Shown here piece after piece: positions 14,101 to 27,400 of a stretch of DNA of 64,000 nt (the stretch's first letter is position 1; every line of letters starts with the position of its first letter). This DNA is from Callaeas wilsoni. Lineage: Eukaryota > Chordata > Aves > Passeriformes > Callaeidae. Where the stretch lies: contig VWPU01014160.1 of assembly GCA_013398955.1 (NCBI GenBank), positions 124,001-188,000 on the forward strand, in the 5' to 3' direction. A program made the translations under genes and the position numbers. The notes beneath the pieces are model-generated. The model was given only the letters and a program-made list of their open reading frames with translations. It made no database searches and had not been told where the DNA came from.

Positions 14101-17100
14101 ATCCAAAAGTGTTTTCTTGTGGTGCTAGAGAACCTTTTTAGTCATCCCACCTCTGCCCAACCTGTCTGATTCCAGATGCAGAGCTTTTTAAATCTCCATG
14201 CAGTGATATGTTACATCCCTAGCTGCATCCTCACGATTTCACACATCCGCACATTCTGTTAACTTTGTTAATTTGGCAGCAAACCTGTCAGATTGGCCAG
14301 TTCTGGGAAACCAGATGGTTAGAAATGCTCAAGGGTCCGTGAGTCACAAAACACCAGGTTTTCCACAGACACATCCATGAGTTTGGCTCTTCCAGCATGG
14401 CTGAGCTCAGTGGATGTGTCACTGCCGCTGTCTATCCCAGGTCTGTCCCTGCTCTCCAGGTGGTTGGGTGACCTTGGCAGGTGATGAGACCCAGGGAGAA
14501 TTGGGCTCCTCTCCGGGCTTTTTGTCTGCCTTGGTTCCTAGCAAGAGATAGCTCAGAACCCTTCTCCAGCTGCATATCTTGCTCCTACTGATGGTGGCAC
14601 TGGACAAGAGCATTCAGGAGTCAACACCATAAAAAAATTGCCAGGAGTTGGACACAGTCCGTGGATTTTCTATAAAAAAGTAATTATAGACTTTAGTGCT
14701 GAGTGCCAAATCCATTTTTCCCTCTTCTGGGAGCCATTCAATAAACTTTATGTTCTGAGGTAGAGCAAAACTGTCGTAGTTTAATGCAGTGTTTTATGCG
14801 TCTTCCCTGCACTCTAACACCTGATTGTTGCTAATAGCCCAGTGTGGATTTTCTTTTTCTTTCTAAATTACAGTAATAGGTCTGAAATGCCCTGTGACTT
14901 GGCATTTCCCTCTGGACACTCACCCTTTCTTGCCCAGGAAGAAGCCAGTATTTCCAGGAACAGTTGCCTGTACAGATTGGCCTTTTCAGGTGATTAGTAT
15001 CTATGTTTATACTCCTTTCACAGAAACATCCGGCTTTGTTAGTGCAAGTTCTTGGGCATAAACCAGAACAAACCATGCCTAGAAATGAAAAACAACCCTA
15101 AAGAAAATGAAAACCCCATCCAAGAAACGCATATATAGAGCAACAGCTCAGAATTGAGGTTGTCACAGTGGTTTTCATTCAGCCTTTTATAACTGACACA
15201 TTTCCACATTCATAATCTTCTGGCCACGGGTGTATTGAATGGGGGAGGGAAAAAAAGGAAACAAACTTTAGCAGAATATCAAAAGAAATGCTTCTGAACA
15301 GAGAGGTACATCAGGATTATAAAATACTTCATTCCCCTAAAGCAAATGTCCTTCAAAAACAAGACTGGATGGTGCGTTGAATATGGCACACTATGATACT
15401 CCACAGCAGGAAGTGAAAACATCTTTTCTAGCTCAGAGCTGTGATGGGGGAAAGTTTTCAAAGGCTTTAAGAAGCCACTGGTGCAGTAACTCCCATATGC
15501 AGTTTCAAAAATAATCTCCATAGCACTGCAGGTAACACTCCCCAGCACCCCACACCAGGATTTGGGATGAACCATCATTCTCTACTGAGCAGAGAAGCTG
15601 GGCGACTTCTGGCAGTAACCCTTCAGTCCTATAGAATCTCTGTGTAATATGCCGAGAGCTATGGGATTTCTTTTGGGGGTGATAGTGGTGGTATATGTCT
15701 CTTAATAACATCAGAAATTCCCAAAGAGTCAAATTTTCAAAGCATTTGGAAATCAAGAGGAAATTTTTATTAACTTCAATAGCTTTTGAACCAGGCCTAT
15801 ATGTGGGGGTTTTTGTTTTGACATTGCCTGAGACGGGGGGGAATTGGTTTTTTGATAGTACAGCACCAGATTGCAAGGCTCTGCATCTGTGGTTTTTTTT
15901 AATTCAGAACAACTCTGCTTTTATTAGATTTGTGTTATCTCTTATTTTACTACAATCTTTTTTGCATTTCATAAATATTAATTCCCCAGACAGTCTCTTC
16001 TGTTTAGCAGTTTTAATCTATCACAGGCTTTGCTGTTTTCCTTTCCTCTCTCATCCCAGAGAGATGTCATCCTCTGCCATCAAAAGCAAGAGTTTCTCCA
16101 AGGAAGCTCTTCAGCCCAGAGATGTAGGAGCAGTATTTTTGTTAGGTATCACTTTTGTTTTCTCTTTGTTCCTTCCCCTTCACTTTCTAGCACCAGTGCC
16201 AGGCTCTGATTTTACTTGTGTCTTTGGAGGGGACTGTAATGCTTCAGAAACTTGTTTACCAACAGTGTATTTTCTCTTTTCATCCATGGACAGACATTTT
16301 AGACCATTCATTCATCTTTGCACTGATGTGGAGGTACCAGGCTGCTTTAGCAGATGCCATTCAAACCCAGAGGGCTGTTCCCAGGCAGGCTGTGGTTTTG
16401 TTACTATTTGGAGGTTTTTTAATGGAATTGCTCAGACTGCTTGTTTTTCTTCACATTTTCCTTCACCTTCTCTGCTGTATCTCTAGTTATTTTTAGTTCT
16501 GATGAGTAAGTTGTGGTAGGCTGAAACAGGTAGGCAGAGTTGTAGTACTTCATTTAAGCTGTACCCACTAACCAGCTTCTTGATGCTACTTCTCCAGATT
16601 GGACTGGTTTGGCTTAATATTGTCCACCTATTCCAGAAAAACTGTTTGCTTTTCACCCTCCTCTTGTCTGCACTGAGCCAGTATTTAAAAAAAAAAAACA
16701 TTCTAACATTTATTTTTTGCCATGAGCTTTGTAGATCAGTGAACTTTATGATTTGGTTTTTCTTTTCAGTAACATACAGATTGATTTTCAGAGCTGTGGC
16801 AACCTCATATCATTAAATTAAAAACACACCAACACATGCTACCCTTCTATTTCGTACTTTAAGTGATTTCTTTAAATCCCGGTACATCTTGGAGTGTTCT
16901 GTCTGTACTTAACTCTGATGACTTTCTGTGAGATCTCAGTGGCATTTAGGATAGCTGTTTTGATAAACAGAAAGCTATATGTGTTACTGCAGAACAAGCT
17001 AAATATTTCGCAACAGGCAGTGCCAAATGTCTGTTACTGATTTCTCGTAGACACCAACTTGCTATGGAAATTACACCCAAAGGTGAATCTCAGAAGTGTT

Positions 17101-20100
17101 GTTCAGGGAGCAAATGATAAGGAGGGAAAGGTGTAAGCCTAAACTGGATGCTTTGAATATCTGTAATCTTCTGATTCCAGCATTCTTTACTGCCACAGTT
17201 CCTCAATCTGAATTTTGAGTCTCTGGTTTAATCCATTTACTTAACCTGTCTGTAACAGAGAGGACTAAAAACATCAGGGAGGACAGATATGTGGAGATAT
17301 ATCTTGTTCTGACATTCCCCCAGAGCAGTACTAGGAACAAGGGCTGAAAAATAAACCCCATTTCCCCTCTTAAGAAAAAGGCAAGATGACAGAAAATTGA
17401 AAATGCTGGTAGCATTAGGTTGCTGTGTCTTGAACCTGTCAGTTGCACTTGGACAGAGAAGAGGTGTTGGAAGAGGACAAGGTTCAGCTTGTGAAGATGG
17501 TAGAAGAATGCAGCAGCACTGGACTGGTTCTTTGTGGTTGGCTTCTCACATCTGGAAAGCATGGATGATGCTTTAAAGTTTGCAGACTGAAAAAATTCCA
17601 GATAAGTACTGAGTGTTATTTTTATCCCAGACCTCGATCTGCGATAGTGGCTCCAGATGCAGCTCCAGGAGGAGTTATCCATCCTGCCAGCACCTGCAGA
17701 TCCCTCTGCAGTTTATCTGAGCTTTATTTGAGAATTAGCATTTATTCCCATTGAATATACATCTGTTGCCTTCAGTCTCTAAGGGGGCTGGTCATAGCTA
17801 AAACATGCCCATGTTTTAGTGGACTTGGGTCTGCTCCACTACCTCACAACAGGGAGCTGAGAGATCTCGTAATATTTCTAAAAAGCTGTACTTTGAGGCT
17901 GCAGTTGAGCCCCTGAGATGTACTGATCTCAGTTGAGCCACAAAAGCTAAGTGGGGAGCAGAGGATGGGAGGGGCCCAATCCTGTCTGCAATGGGTGAAG
18001 ATGGAACAAAAAATAGTTAGACTGATGTCTAACTCTTCAGGCTCTTCATAGCTTAGCTGGCTGTTGAGCAGTTCAGGTTTTCTCAGTTAATCTTGGCAAG
18101 TGTTTTCTTCTCCTGGAAATAGTCTGAGTGAACCAGCAGTTTGTCTCTGCTCAGGTGGTCCTTCTCTCTCCAGAGCTTCAGACAAGAGGACATGAATCGT
18201 GAAAAGCAAAACAGGAGCAGCTGTTCTGCATCAGGTTTAAAGTAGCAGTGTATGGTAGCTGGTTTATCTCAGTCTCCTAAGAATATGTGTGTTTTGCAAC
18301 AGCCTCTACTCATCCTGTTTAACATCCATGTCTTCCTTTGAAAATGTTTGCATCTCTCCGCTCTTCTTTCAAACTCCCATGAGTTTGAAAGTTCAGCTTG
18401 AGCTCCAGGGGTGTTGAGGGCAGCTTACAAAAGGGGTTGTTAAATGAAGAGCAGTCAAGGAGAGAGAGGGAAGAGCAGTGAGAGGCACAAGTGGAAAAGA
18501 AGCTCAGGTGGAAGGAAGAGTTAAGGCTAACCTTAAAATAACTGGGATTACCTTAGACCCTCTATCGCATTAAGCAGGGGCTGAGTGAACACAGTGGTGT
18601 TAGTAAGGTGAGTTAAGGGGCCATAACTCCTTCTGAAGGGCACTGGGGGAGGGACTGAAGTTGTGGGCTTGGACTTGCAGGTGCATAAAGAGAGGTGATG
18701 GAGAGTTGGAATAAGAGAGTGCCTGGGAAAGCAGAATAAATTGAATGAAATTACAATTTGTTCCTGAAAGCAGTGAATCCCCCGTACTGCTTTCCCCTGT
18801 GAACAAAGTTTATTTTTAAACAAACAAAGCCAGAGATAAAGATAGGTCATGAAGGAGGAAGCGAATGTCTAAAAACAGTAGGAGAAGTTGGGAGGAGGCT
18901 TTGTGAGACTTCCCTGCTTGTGCTAGCTGGGATACACATCAGTTGGAAGATACCCATGGGATGGATTGCAGGGATGGACAGAGTTGCAGACACCAGATCA
19001 AAAGTGTTTTAAGTATGGTCCTTACAAATAGGCCTTCATGCAGTGACTTGCTCCAGCTAGGATCAACCATCAGAAGGGATTTAGAAACAACAGGATAAGC
19101 AGACTTTCATGAAATCAGTTTTATATTTGAAATGCAAAACGAAGAGGGTTGAAAGCAGTTGGATGTCATTGTTAATCCCTAGGTCAGCTGTGCTGATAGA
19201 TCTCATAAAAGACAGGGTATGTTCAAAGAGCAAAATCCACTGTTAATTATCAGCGTGTTTGTGGAGGCATTTGTGTCATGGAAGCACCCCCATGAGCTGA
19301 AGGGCACAGAGCACTTGGCAGCTCTCCCTGCCTCGAGAAGACAGGTCCTGCAGCACTGCGAGTTGGAGCTTTAACTCTTCATTCATGGATCCAGTGGGTG
19401 GAAGCTCCTGCAGAGAGTCTAAAATGACAGCTCTCTTAGCAAGAAACTGAAATTTAGGTTTACTTCTTCTGTCAGGAATATGAGCTCTTCGTATATTATG
19501 TGAACTTGTCACTTTTCCCTGCTCCTAAGTCTGTGTCACCTGGCAGCTCTGGAGAAGGACAACCTCTATTCAGTAAGCCAGATCATCTGCTGCTGGTGTT
19601 TCTCAGGAGCCGTCAGACGTCTCTGCTGTCTTGACTGAAATCATCACGGGGGTGGCAGCAGTTCCAGGTACTGACTGACTGGGCATCATGGATGCTTCTC
19701 ACACCACCCTACTAAGAAAGATCAGCAACAAGTGTGTGTTTTCCCTGCACTTTGCCACTGAATTTTTTCAGTGCCACCTGCTTACATATCAGAATGTGTT
19801 TCAGTGGTTCAGTACAGCCTGGGAGCACCTGTGAGCCCTGGCCTGAGACCCACATAAAAGTGTGTGCCACCTGGGTGCTTACTGCTTGGATGTGGGTAGG
19901 GATGCAAATACATGTATCCATAGGTATGTATAAAGGGAGATGCAGAAAATAAGCAGCTTATGAAATAAAAAGTCCTGGGAACCGTAACAGACTGGTAAGG
20001 GTGGGCAAGCAGAAGTCAGGGGTAGCTGGGCTGTTGCTGGCCAAGCAGTCAGTTCCCCCATAAGTGCATTCCCAAGGCTGCAATGCCAGCAGGCAGCACA

Positions 20101-20115
20101 GTGAGTGTAAACTGC

Positions 20116-20580
20116 CGGGCTCTGCGTTCCACCTGAGCTGAGGGGAAGCTGCCCCTGCTGGGAGCAGCTCCAGGCCGAGCGCACCCTCTGCCACGCGAGG
20201 AGCCCTGCGGAGCTGGGACAGGCTGGGCCTGTGTGCGGGACAGAGCCGCCCTGTTCGCGCGGCGCAGCAGCGGGCGCGTTTCCACGGAGCACACAGGCGC
20301 TTTGCCATGGAGCGCACGCTCTTGGCTCCCCTCGCCCTGCAGCTGAATGCCTCGACTCACTCCTGCCTGTCAGACCGCGTCCCTTCGGGCTGCGGGTTGG
20401 CACCTCTCCGCCTCGCCTCGCCGCTCGCGGAGAGGGGATGTCTTCCCGATCTTTCCATGCCCTCCACGCTCGCCAAGGCCGCGAGTGCCTGCCCGGTGCT
20501 GCAGGCATGGTAGCTCAGGGCCAGCAGGGACCTGCTCCCGGGGGCTTTGCGTGCGGAGCACGAGCTGGCTGAAAACTTAG
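20116..20580. promoter_or_regulatory. Intronic CpG island
   Basis: This stretch of about 460 bp has about 45 CpG dinucleotides by my hand count and a GC content near 65 percent, so observed/expected CpG is close to 0.9. The flanking intron is CpG-poor. There is no recognisable coding sequence; long frames across it (for example 19879-20508 minus) are Arg/Ala/Pro-rich products of composition. A possible splice donor, GGGGTAAGG with GT at 20636-20637, follows on the + strand. It may be an alternative CHST11 promoter, a promoter of an unannotated noncoding RNA, or an orphan island with enhancer function. Confidence 0.7.
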
Positions 20581-23418
20581 TCCTGGAGCTCTGTTTTCTT
20601 CCGATCTTTGCTGGCACGCTCTAGCTGCAGGTGGGGTAAGGCAGATGACAAGGGTACGTACGAGAGCGAGGAGGAGGGAGCCAGCCCTTTCAGCAGATAG
20701 AGAGGGAACTGATGAGAGGCTGGCATGCCTTCAGCATCCGTGAAAGGAGCAGAGAGCAAGGAGACAGCGCTTGGCTGCAGCCGGAGAAGGATCCCAGGAG
20801 CCTGAGCTCAGAGGGGCCTTTTCTGCTCATTTTCTTTGGGAAGTTTAAAAATAAATGAGCATTAAAAAAAGGGAAAAGAAGATGATGTGCAGTTTCTTTC
20901 AGGCTGTAGTTGAGGTAACAGTTTGAAAAAAAATAGCTGCCATTTAACGAAATACTAAGAATTTGTTCTTCTATTGTAAAGCAACATTTAGTATGCAGTC
21001 CCTAAATAGATCTGTTATTAGATGAGACAGAGAACCCTTAGAAATCACAGTAAACACAGCTGTAGAGATGAGGAAAATGAATAAGGCATCATGCTAATAT
21101 TTGTACCTTCCAGTTGTGTTGAATGGCTGACGAAAGGGACTTTTTACATTGTCCTCATGCTCTGACATAAGAAGAATTAATGTAGCAAGTCAGATGCTTA
21201 AAAATGCAACCAAGTCACCCTAGGCTTGTCAGGATTTAAAGAAGATTACCTAGGTGTATTTTCTGTTCTTTTATTCCTGTGCTGAGCATGTAGAGGAACC
21301 CAGGAGGACTGGAAGTTTACAGCCAGGGCCTGGTGGTCGGATCCTCAGAATGTTGGATGTTGACTATGTGGAGCTGGCACGATGGGTGGAGCTTCTTGGC
21401 ATTTGGGAAGAGGTGTCAGTGGCCAACAGGGAAAGCAGCCGTATCCATGTGCTCTTTGCTTCCCAGAGAAGCCTGTGGTGTGGTGGAACCACTTGTGGTT
21501 GGCTACCGGCAGTAGGTTTGTTTTGGTGCACAAAGACTGAAACAGCTAGGGGTTTTAGCAAAACTAGAAAATATTGAAAAAGCAAATTATTTCCTCTCCC
21601 GTGTCATGGTTCATCTTCTAACTTGTGTCTTGGTCCCTCTTTGGGCCCAATCCTGACAGGATTATAGTTGGGCTAAAGGACTGCTGCTGGCTTGTTTGGG
21701 ACTGAGCATCCCTCGGTGCTGGAGTCACTGGTGTTTATCTCAATAAAGAATAAATCAGACCTAGGAAGCTATTGATCAAACAGGCTTTTCATGTTAACCC
21801 ACAATCTTATTTCTTTGCTACGTTCTGCAGCAGGAAGGTTTCCTGGGAAGCATGTTGTAATTAAGATTATAAATGAATGCTAGTATTTTAGTATAAGAGG
21901 CCTTTTGTCTTTCAAGCAGGAAGTCATCTAATTCTTTTTGTACAGCAGCAGAAATGTGAAAAGTTTCCAGTTAACTGTAATTAAGGCCACGGAGAATGAG
22001 CAATCCTGGTTAGTCACCTTCTGTGAGCATTAGTGAGCAGCACAGTCAAACGTGCCAGAAAAAGTTACCTCAGAACAGCAAGGTTTAGTCTGAGCAAAGT
22101 ATAACCTTACCAAGGGAAAGTAAAATAACTTCAATGTTAATTTGTGATAGTTTAGTTGAGGAGAAGAAAATCATTACCCAAAGGATTTAGGTATTTTGCC
22201 AGTCTGTGTCAGGATGAATTCATCCAGGTCATTACAAGAAAAGAGTCATATTGAGATAGGAGATGAAATCTGTTCTTGTTTCTGACACTGACCTGCTGGG
22301 AGAGTGAGATTGGCTCTCTCTTCCCAATCTCCTCTGGACCTTGGCACCATCCAGTGAGACAGAAGCAAGGCTTACAGGTCAGAGCTTACAGCAGGGTTAT
22401 ACATGGCAGGCATCAGCACTCCTACTTCCAGCCTCTTACCTTAAAAATAACAACACAGCATTTCTTGGTGGGGGCCTGAACCTGCACCCCTGACCCACAG
22501 GAGCAGCGCTCACCTAGGCTGCTCAGAGATCTTGGAAGGGACATCCCACAGTGCCCCATTCCAGCCAAATACTTGCTTGGGTTGGGGAACAGGGACTCAA
22601 CATGCTAAACATGTAATTGCGGGGTTCCTCTCTCCTCGAGAGTGTTGCTAAAGCCCATGAATTATATGTAAGGAAACCAGCTATGCAGCAACTCTCTCCT
22701 GTTTCTCTTATTTGGGTTTCAAAAGCTCTGGAGCAATATTGGTGTGTTGCACACTGAGTTAAAAATTGGAAACATATTACCCTGATTTAGCATGGGACCG
22801 AGTAAATTGTATTCACTTAAAATAGCAGATATCCTGCTGAGAAGAAAATAAGTATCTCTACTCGACTGTGTGACACCTAAGCTGCAACCCCGAGGAACAG
22901 GAGGAGGATTTGTGTTACTGAGAAATCCATGAACATTGGCTGCCAGGTCAGAGCTGCTGAGGGGAGCAGGGCACATGCATCCCAGGCAACTCCAGTCATT
23001 CAGACCCCCTGCATCTGTTCCCCGTGTCCTGTGCAGGATTTCACACAGTTTCTGTCTGAGCTCCTGTCCGGTCTCTGCCCACCCCGGAATTTGATGGTGT
23101 TGCCTTTTCCTCAGGGAGGTTTCATTCACAGCACTAACTGGCCCCTGCCTGTATGGCTGTGCAGTGTTTGCCAAAAGCCTCGCTCCTGGAGTGTGTGGAA
23201 TACTGAGGTTTATGACAGCGAGCTCAGCTTACAGAAGCCACCAACCCAGGTTTGCAAAACTTGAAGGACCTGCGAGACAACACCTGCCTATGTGGTGGGA
23301 TCATTTGAGTCCTTCTCCTTTCTTGGACAGGTGGATGTTCCCAATGCTGGACATTCCTCATTCTCATTCAGCACACAAATATCTTACCTTTCTGTTGGGA
23401 TTTGTCCTTTATCTGAGT

Positions 23419-23496
23419 CTCTCTTGTTTAGCTCTAGTGCTACTTGTCCTAACCAGACTCTCTTGTTTAGCTCTACTGCTACTTGTCCTAACCAGA
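23419..23496. repeat. 39-bp tandem duplication
   Basis: Two adjacent 39-base copies start at 23419 and 23458, both beginning ctctcttgtttagctct and ending cttgtcctaaccaga. They differ at one base (agtgct versus actgct). The near-identity suggests a recent duplication. Confidence 0.95.
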
Positions 23497-24208
23497 CTAA
23501 GTCCAAATTATTCCTTTTCTCCTCATGGAATTTCTTATGTATTTTCTTATTTATGTATCTGCTGTATCCTGTTTCCCCACTCCACCCAGTTTATCTCACC
23601 CCTGCAACAAGTCCTTGCAACAGAGAAACAAATGTCAGTTTTTCCATTGTCTCCTAGATGCCAGCTATGCTAAAACGCTGTTTCTTATTCTGTTTTTTAA
23701 GGGCTACTCCCAGCTCCACCCTGGCTGACTCCCTGCGTCCCCAGCCCAGTGCTCCTCCTGGTGCATCATTTGCAGATGTCCATGGCATGCCTTTTCCTAA
23801 CCAGTTCTCAAGCCTTTCCTTGAAAATCCCATCTACAGCTCCCACCGTAAAGATGTAATAGCAGAGTGCAGCAGCTACAGGTCTCTTGCATGGCTTCAAG
23901 CTTCCCAACCCATATGCTCATCCCTAAGTTTGGGTTGTCCCAGTTTATGTTCCATCTATGCCCCAACTGTAAACTGGCAGTTGTGAGATAAAAAGTGGAA
24001 GCCTCTTTGATCCTGTCTGCAGTCCCTGGCGACCTGGAGACGGTTCTGCAAGCCTGGCCCTCTCCCAATCACCTGTGGGCTGCAGTAGTGTGTCCTTGGG
24101 AAAGGAGGGTTAGAAAGGCAGTGATGGTGTCCCTGTGTGTTACAGGTTCCACACACGGGTCCGGAGAGCACGAGCCCAGCCCTGGCCATCAGATGTGCGC
24201 TTCTGTCC

Positions 24209-24228
24209 GTGTGTGTGTGTGTGTGTGT
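24209..24228. repeat. (GT)10 microsatellite
   Basis: Ten uninterrupted GT units in the CHST11 intron; likely length-polymorphic. Confidence 0.95.
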
Positions 24229-24354
24229 CAGAGGGGAAAGAACAGAGAGGTTTCATTTTAAAATTAAATTCATACGATAGCCAGACCTTTCAGCTTTTTA
24301 ATGCAAACAGTGATTTATCGCTGCACTTAAAGAATGAGCCAGGAGCAAACAGAT

Positions 24355-24420
24355 CCATCACGCGCCGTCCTTTCGTGTCAGAGCGGCAGCGAGCGGCTGT
24401 GGCGGCGGTGCAGAGAGGTC
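24355..24420. other. Short CpG cluster
   Basis: About nine CpG fall within roughly 60 bases (cacgcgccg ... gcggcagcgagcggc ... ggcggcgg) in an otherwise CpG-poor intron. It is too short to call an island. It lies about 4 kb downstream of the larger CpG island. Confidence 0.5.
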
Positions 24421-27400
24421 AGGGTTGGGTCCTGCCACAGAGCCTCTGCCGTGGGAAGGCAGCACAGCTCCATCACCCTCACCCCACCATGGCTGCTGAG
24501 ATCCCAGCCTGGGGTTTTCATCCATTTCTTTTTGCTGTGAGAGGAAAAAAGAAAAAAAAAATTGACCATCTATTCACCTTCTCCCCCTCCCTTTCTTTGG
24601 CTGCTGGAAAGAAAGCGCAAAGTGCTTTTTGTAGACATAACACAAAGCTCCAAACTCATCTATAAATTAAATCCCAATAAACCCACCAACATGAAGATTG
24701 CTTGCTTTAAGTGTTCCCAGCTCAAGGCTTCTCCAGCCTTCCTGAAGATTTCTTACCTCTTGCATGTATTGCACTTAAACTCAGTCACTTCAGCTTTGCC
24801 TGCCCTGTGTTTGTAATATTCCTCCAGAGCTTCAGAACAACAACACGCATAGCAGCACATCCTTCACCCTTGATACGGCCAGGCCATAGGTCCTTCTGCC
24901 TGCTCTTCCTGGGGACTTCAGCTTTTCGCTCTCCTTGTTCAGCGGAGACACTTTACACGATGTATACATTTATCTTACTAGCCCCAAACCCTATGTATAG
25001 TATGAGTCCTGATACCAAATAGTTCCTAGCAGGGAGAATGGGAATGGACAGGCTTCCAAAGATGTTTGGAATTATACAGAAGGTGGCACTGGAAGGGAGC
25101 TGGTTCTTTTTTTCCTGGATCTGTATCTTGTGTGATAGAGTTTTAGTCTGAATAAAAAGCTGGTTTTCATATACAGCGGGTGCCATTGGGTGTCAGTCTC
25201 TGATTTTTCAAGGTTTTGCGTCATTTAGCCTCCCTGTGGTACTTTTCTTTCTCTCCAAGCTGGAAAGGCCAATATTTAATGACCTAGTTGTGAAGTTTTC
25301 CCAGGAAAGTATCAGCATCTGTGGCTGCATGTTTTGAGTGGTTTAGTGTTGTTTCTTTTCTAGCACCCAGCATCCAGTACCTGGACAAAGAATAATGAAT
25401 GCCAAAGGTCATGTGGCTTTGGGGTTTAATCAAATCAGTGCAGTCCCCACAGTAATGCGACTGCTGAATTATCTCACCCTTCTCTGCTGTACCCTGCTCT
25501 GAGTGCACACAGGCACACACGGACAAAGTTGGGGATGTGCATAGGAAGAAGAAGGAGGGAATCTTTGAAGCAATTCAGGATTTTTGGCAGTACAGTGTTA
25601 GCAGCTACTGTGTATGATTGTTTACTCTCAAGGGCTTTGATCCTTCTTTTCATAGCCCTGGTGCATTCTCTGCAATGGGAACTAAAAATGGTGTGGTTAT
25701 CTTGGTCTACAATACAAAGATTGGGGAAAAAAAAAGCATATTCAGCCTAATCTTCTCTGTAGGGCAGTAAGTTCAATGCATGAAATGGAGAAAAGAAGAC
25801 AGCTTTGTAATATTTCAAGAGTTTCCTTCAGAGGATATAATTTGCTTCTAAAATGTTCTTGCTTAGTAAAAATGCTCCTAAGTTAATATTAGTTTTATCT
25901 TCTATTATCCAGCCACTCTGTAGAGACATTTTCATAGCAAATTCATATTCCAGTTTGTCTGTCCACAAGTTGTCAGGGAAGATGTTAAGCATTTCCATCT
26001 CCAGTGCACACAATGTACTTTCTCTGAATGAATATTAATTGAGTTTTGGTGTGGTTCTCATTTGAGTGCTCAAAGTTTTTGAAAAAGTTAAGTCAAAAAT
26101 AATATGCTGTGAAATGTGAAGTAAATTAAAGTATGAAAAGTTGCAAAGCTCTTACTTTAAAAAAAATGTTGCAGTTCAAGTCAGATTAATAAAATCCCTT
26201 TATCGAAAATGCAGTTCTTTTAGATACAGTGTTTTGATTCACATATCTACAATTGTCTGTCATCTGTAGAAATCTACACAGAGTAATAATTATTTGTGAT
26301 GATTTGAGGAATGCTTGGACTGTCAAGTATGAAAAATTGCTGGTTCCCCATTATCGTCTAATGCTGAACATTTTTAAGAATACAATCTAGAACTTGGTGT
26401 ATAGCACATATATACTCTAAGTAGCGTAGTTATGGATGCAAACTGTAAAAGCCAAGTCTTAAAATAGTCTAGACCATGTTTGTAACTTCAAGGCTCTCCA
26501 TCAAGGTTGCAAGAATCTTATTCACATCTTTCCTGTGAAAACAGGATTGGAAACATGCTTGCATGCTCAAAAAACCCCCACCCTTTTAGCATCTGAGAAA
26601 ACAAAAGGAATACTGAAAAACATTTTGTATATTGAGTAACAAACACCTCCTAGAACTCAGATGGTGTGTAATTGATGGGCTGGGGGAAGGAGACCTGGTA
26701 ATAACTGAGATTTCAGACAACTGAAAGACCCTCTCGATGTCACAAAACCAGGACCATTAGTGCCACCTATAGTTAGTCTGTCTGACACGTCTCACTTTAA
26801 GACCTTTTTCTCTGTGGATTCTGAGGCTGCTGCACACACGCCTTCTGAACAAATACTATTAAGAAGAATTTGGTGGAGATGAGCTCTGGTTTTAACAGTG
26901 CTGGATAGACCCAGCTGGGTGCCAGCTGGTTCTTAATTGATGGATCACTGATAAGGGGAACACTGCAGCAACTTGCACAGTCCTAGCGTAGGACAAAAGC
27001 CAAACCTCCAAACAGGAAGGTAACTGAAGAATTAAAGGCAGATGCAAAGTCTTCGTTAATGCAAAATTGAAGAGAAGAAACAATTTAGCAAGGAATGGGC
27101 CTGCAAACCTCATTCACAATATTTATCCTCTTTATTCTACACTACACTAATTTGGATGATTTTGCCCTTCAGTCTGCCATGATCAAATGTCACATTAGCA
27201 GTCCCAGCATAGGCTGTCTGTGAGCTTGGTTACAGTAATACAGAACCAGCTGCAGGCAGTGCAGTAGAAATAAACAAAACCCTGCCTGGTAAATGTGGGG
27301 GTTACTTCTTTCCACAATAATTTTTTATAGTGAGACCAAATTTAATTAACGGGCTTTTTGAGTGACATTTAAGTATTTCCATCCTTCTCTTAAAAAACTG

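Noticed and set aside
17203..17682. 159-codon minus-strand open frame with hydrophobic segments
   Set aside because: No recognisable family, no splice or start context, and it is antisense to the CHST11 intron; treated as a chance frame.
19879..20508. 209-codon minus-strand open frame across the CpG island
   Set aside because: The product is Arg/Ala/Pro/Gly-rich with several overlapping open frames on both strands, which is what GC-rich DNA gives by chance; no domain is recognisable.
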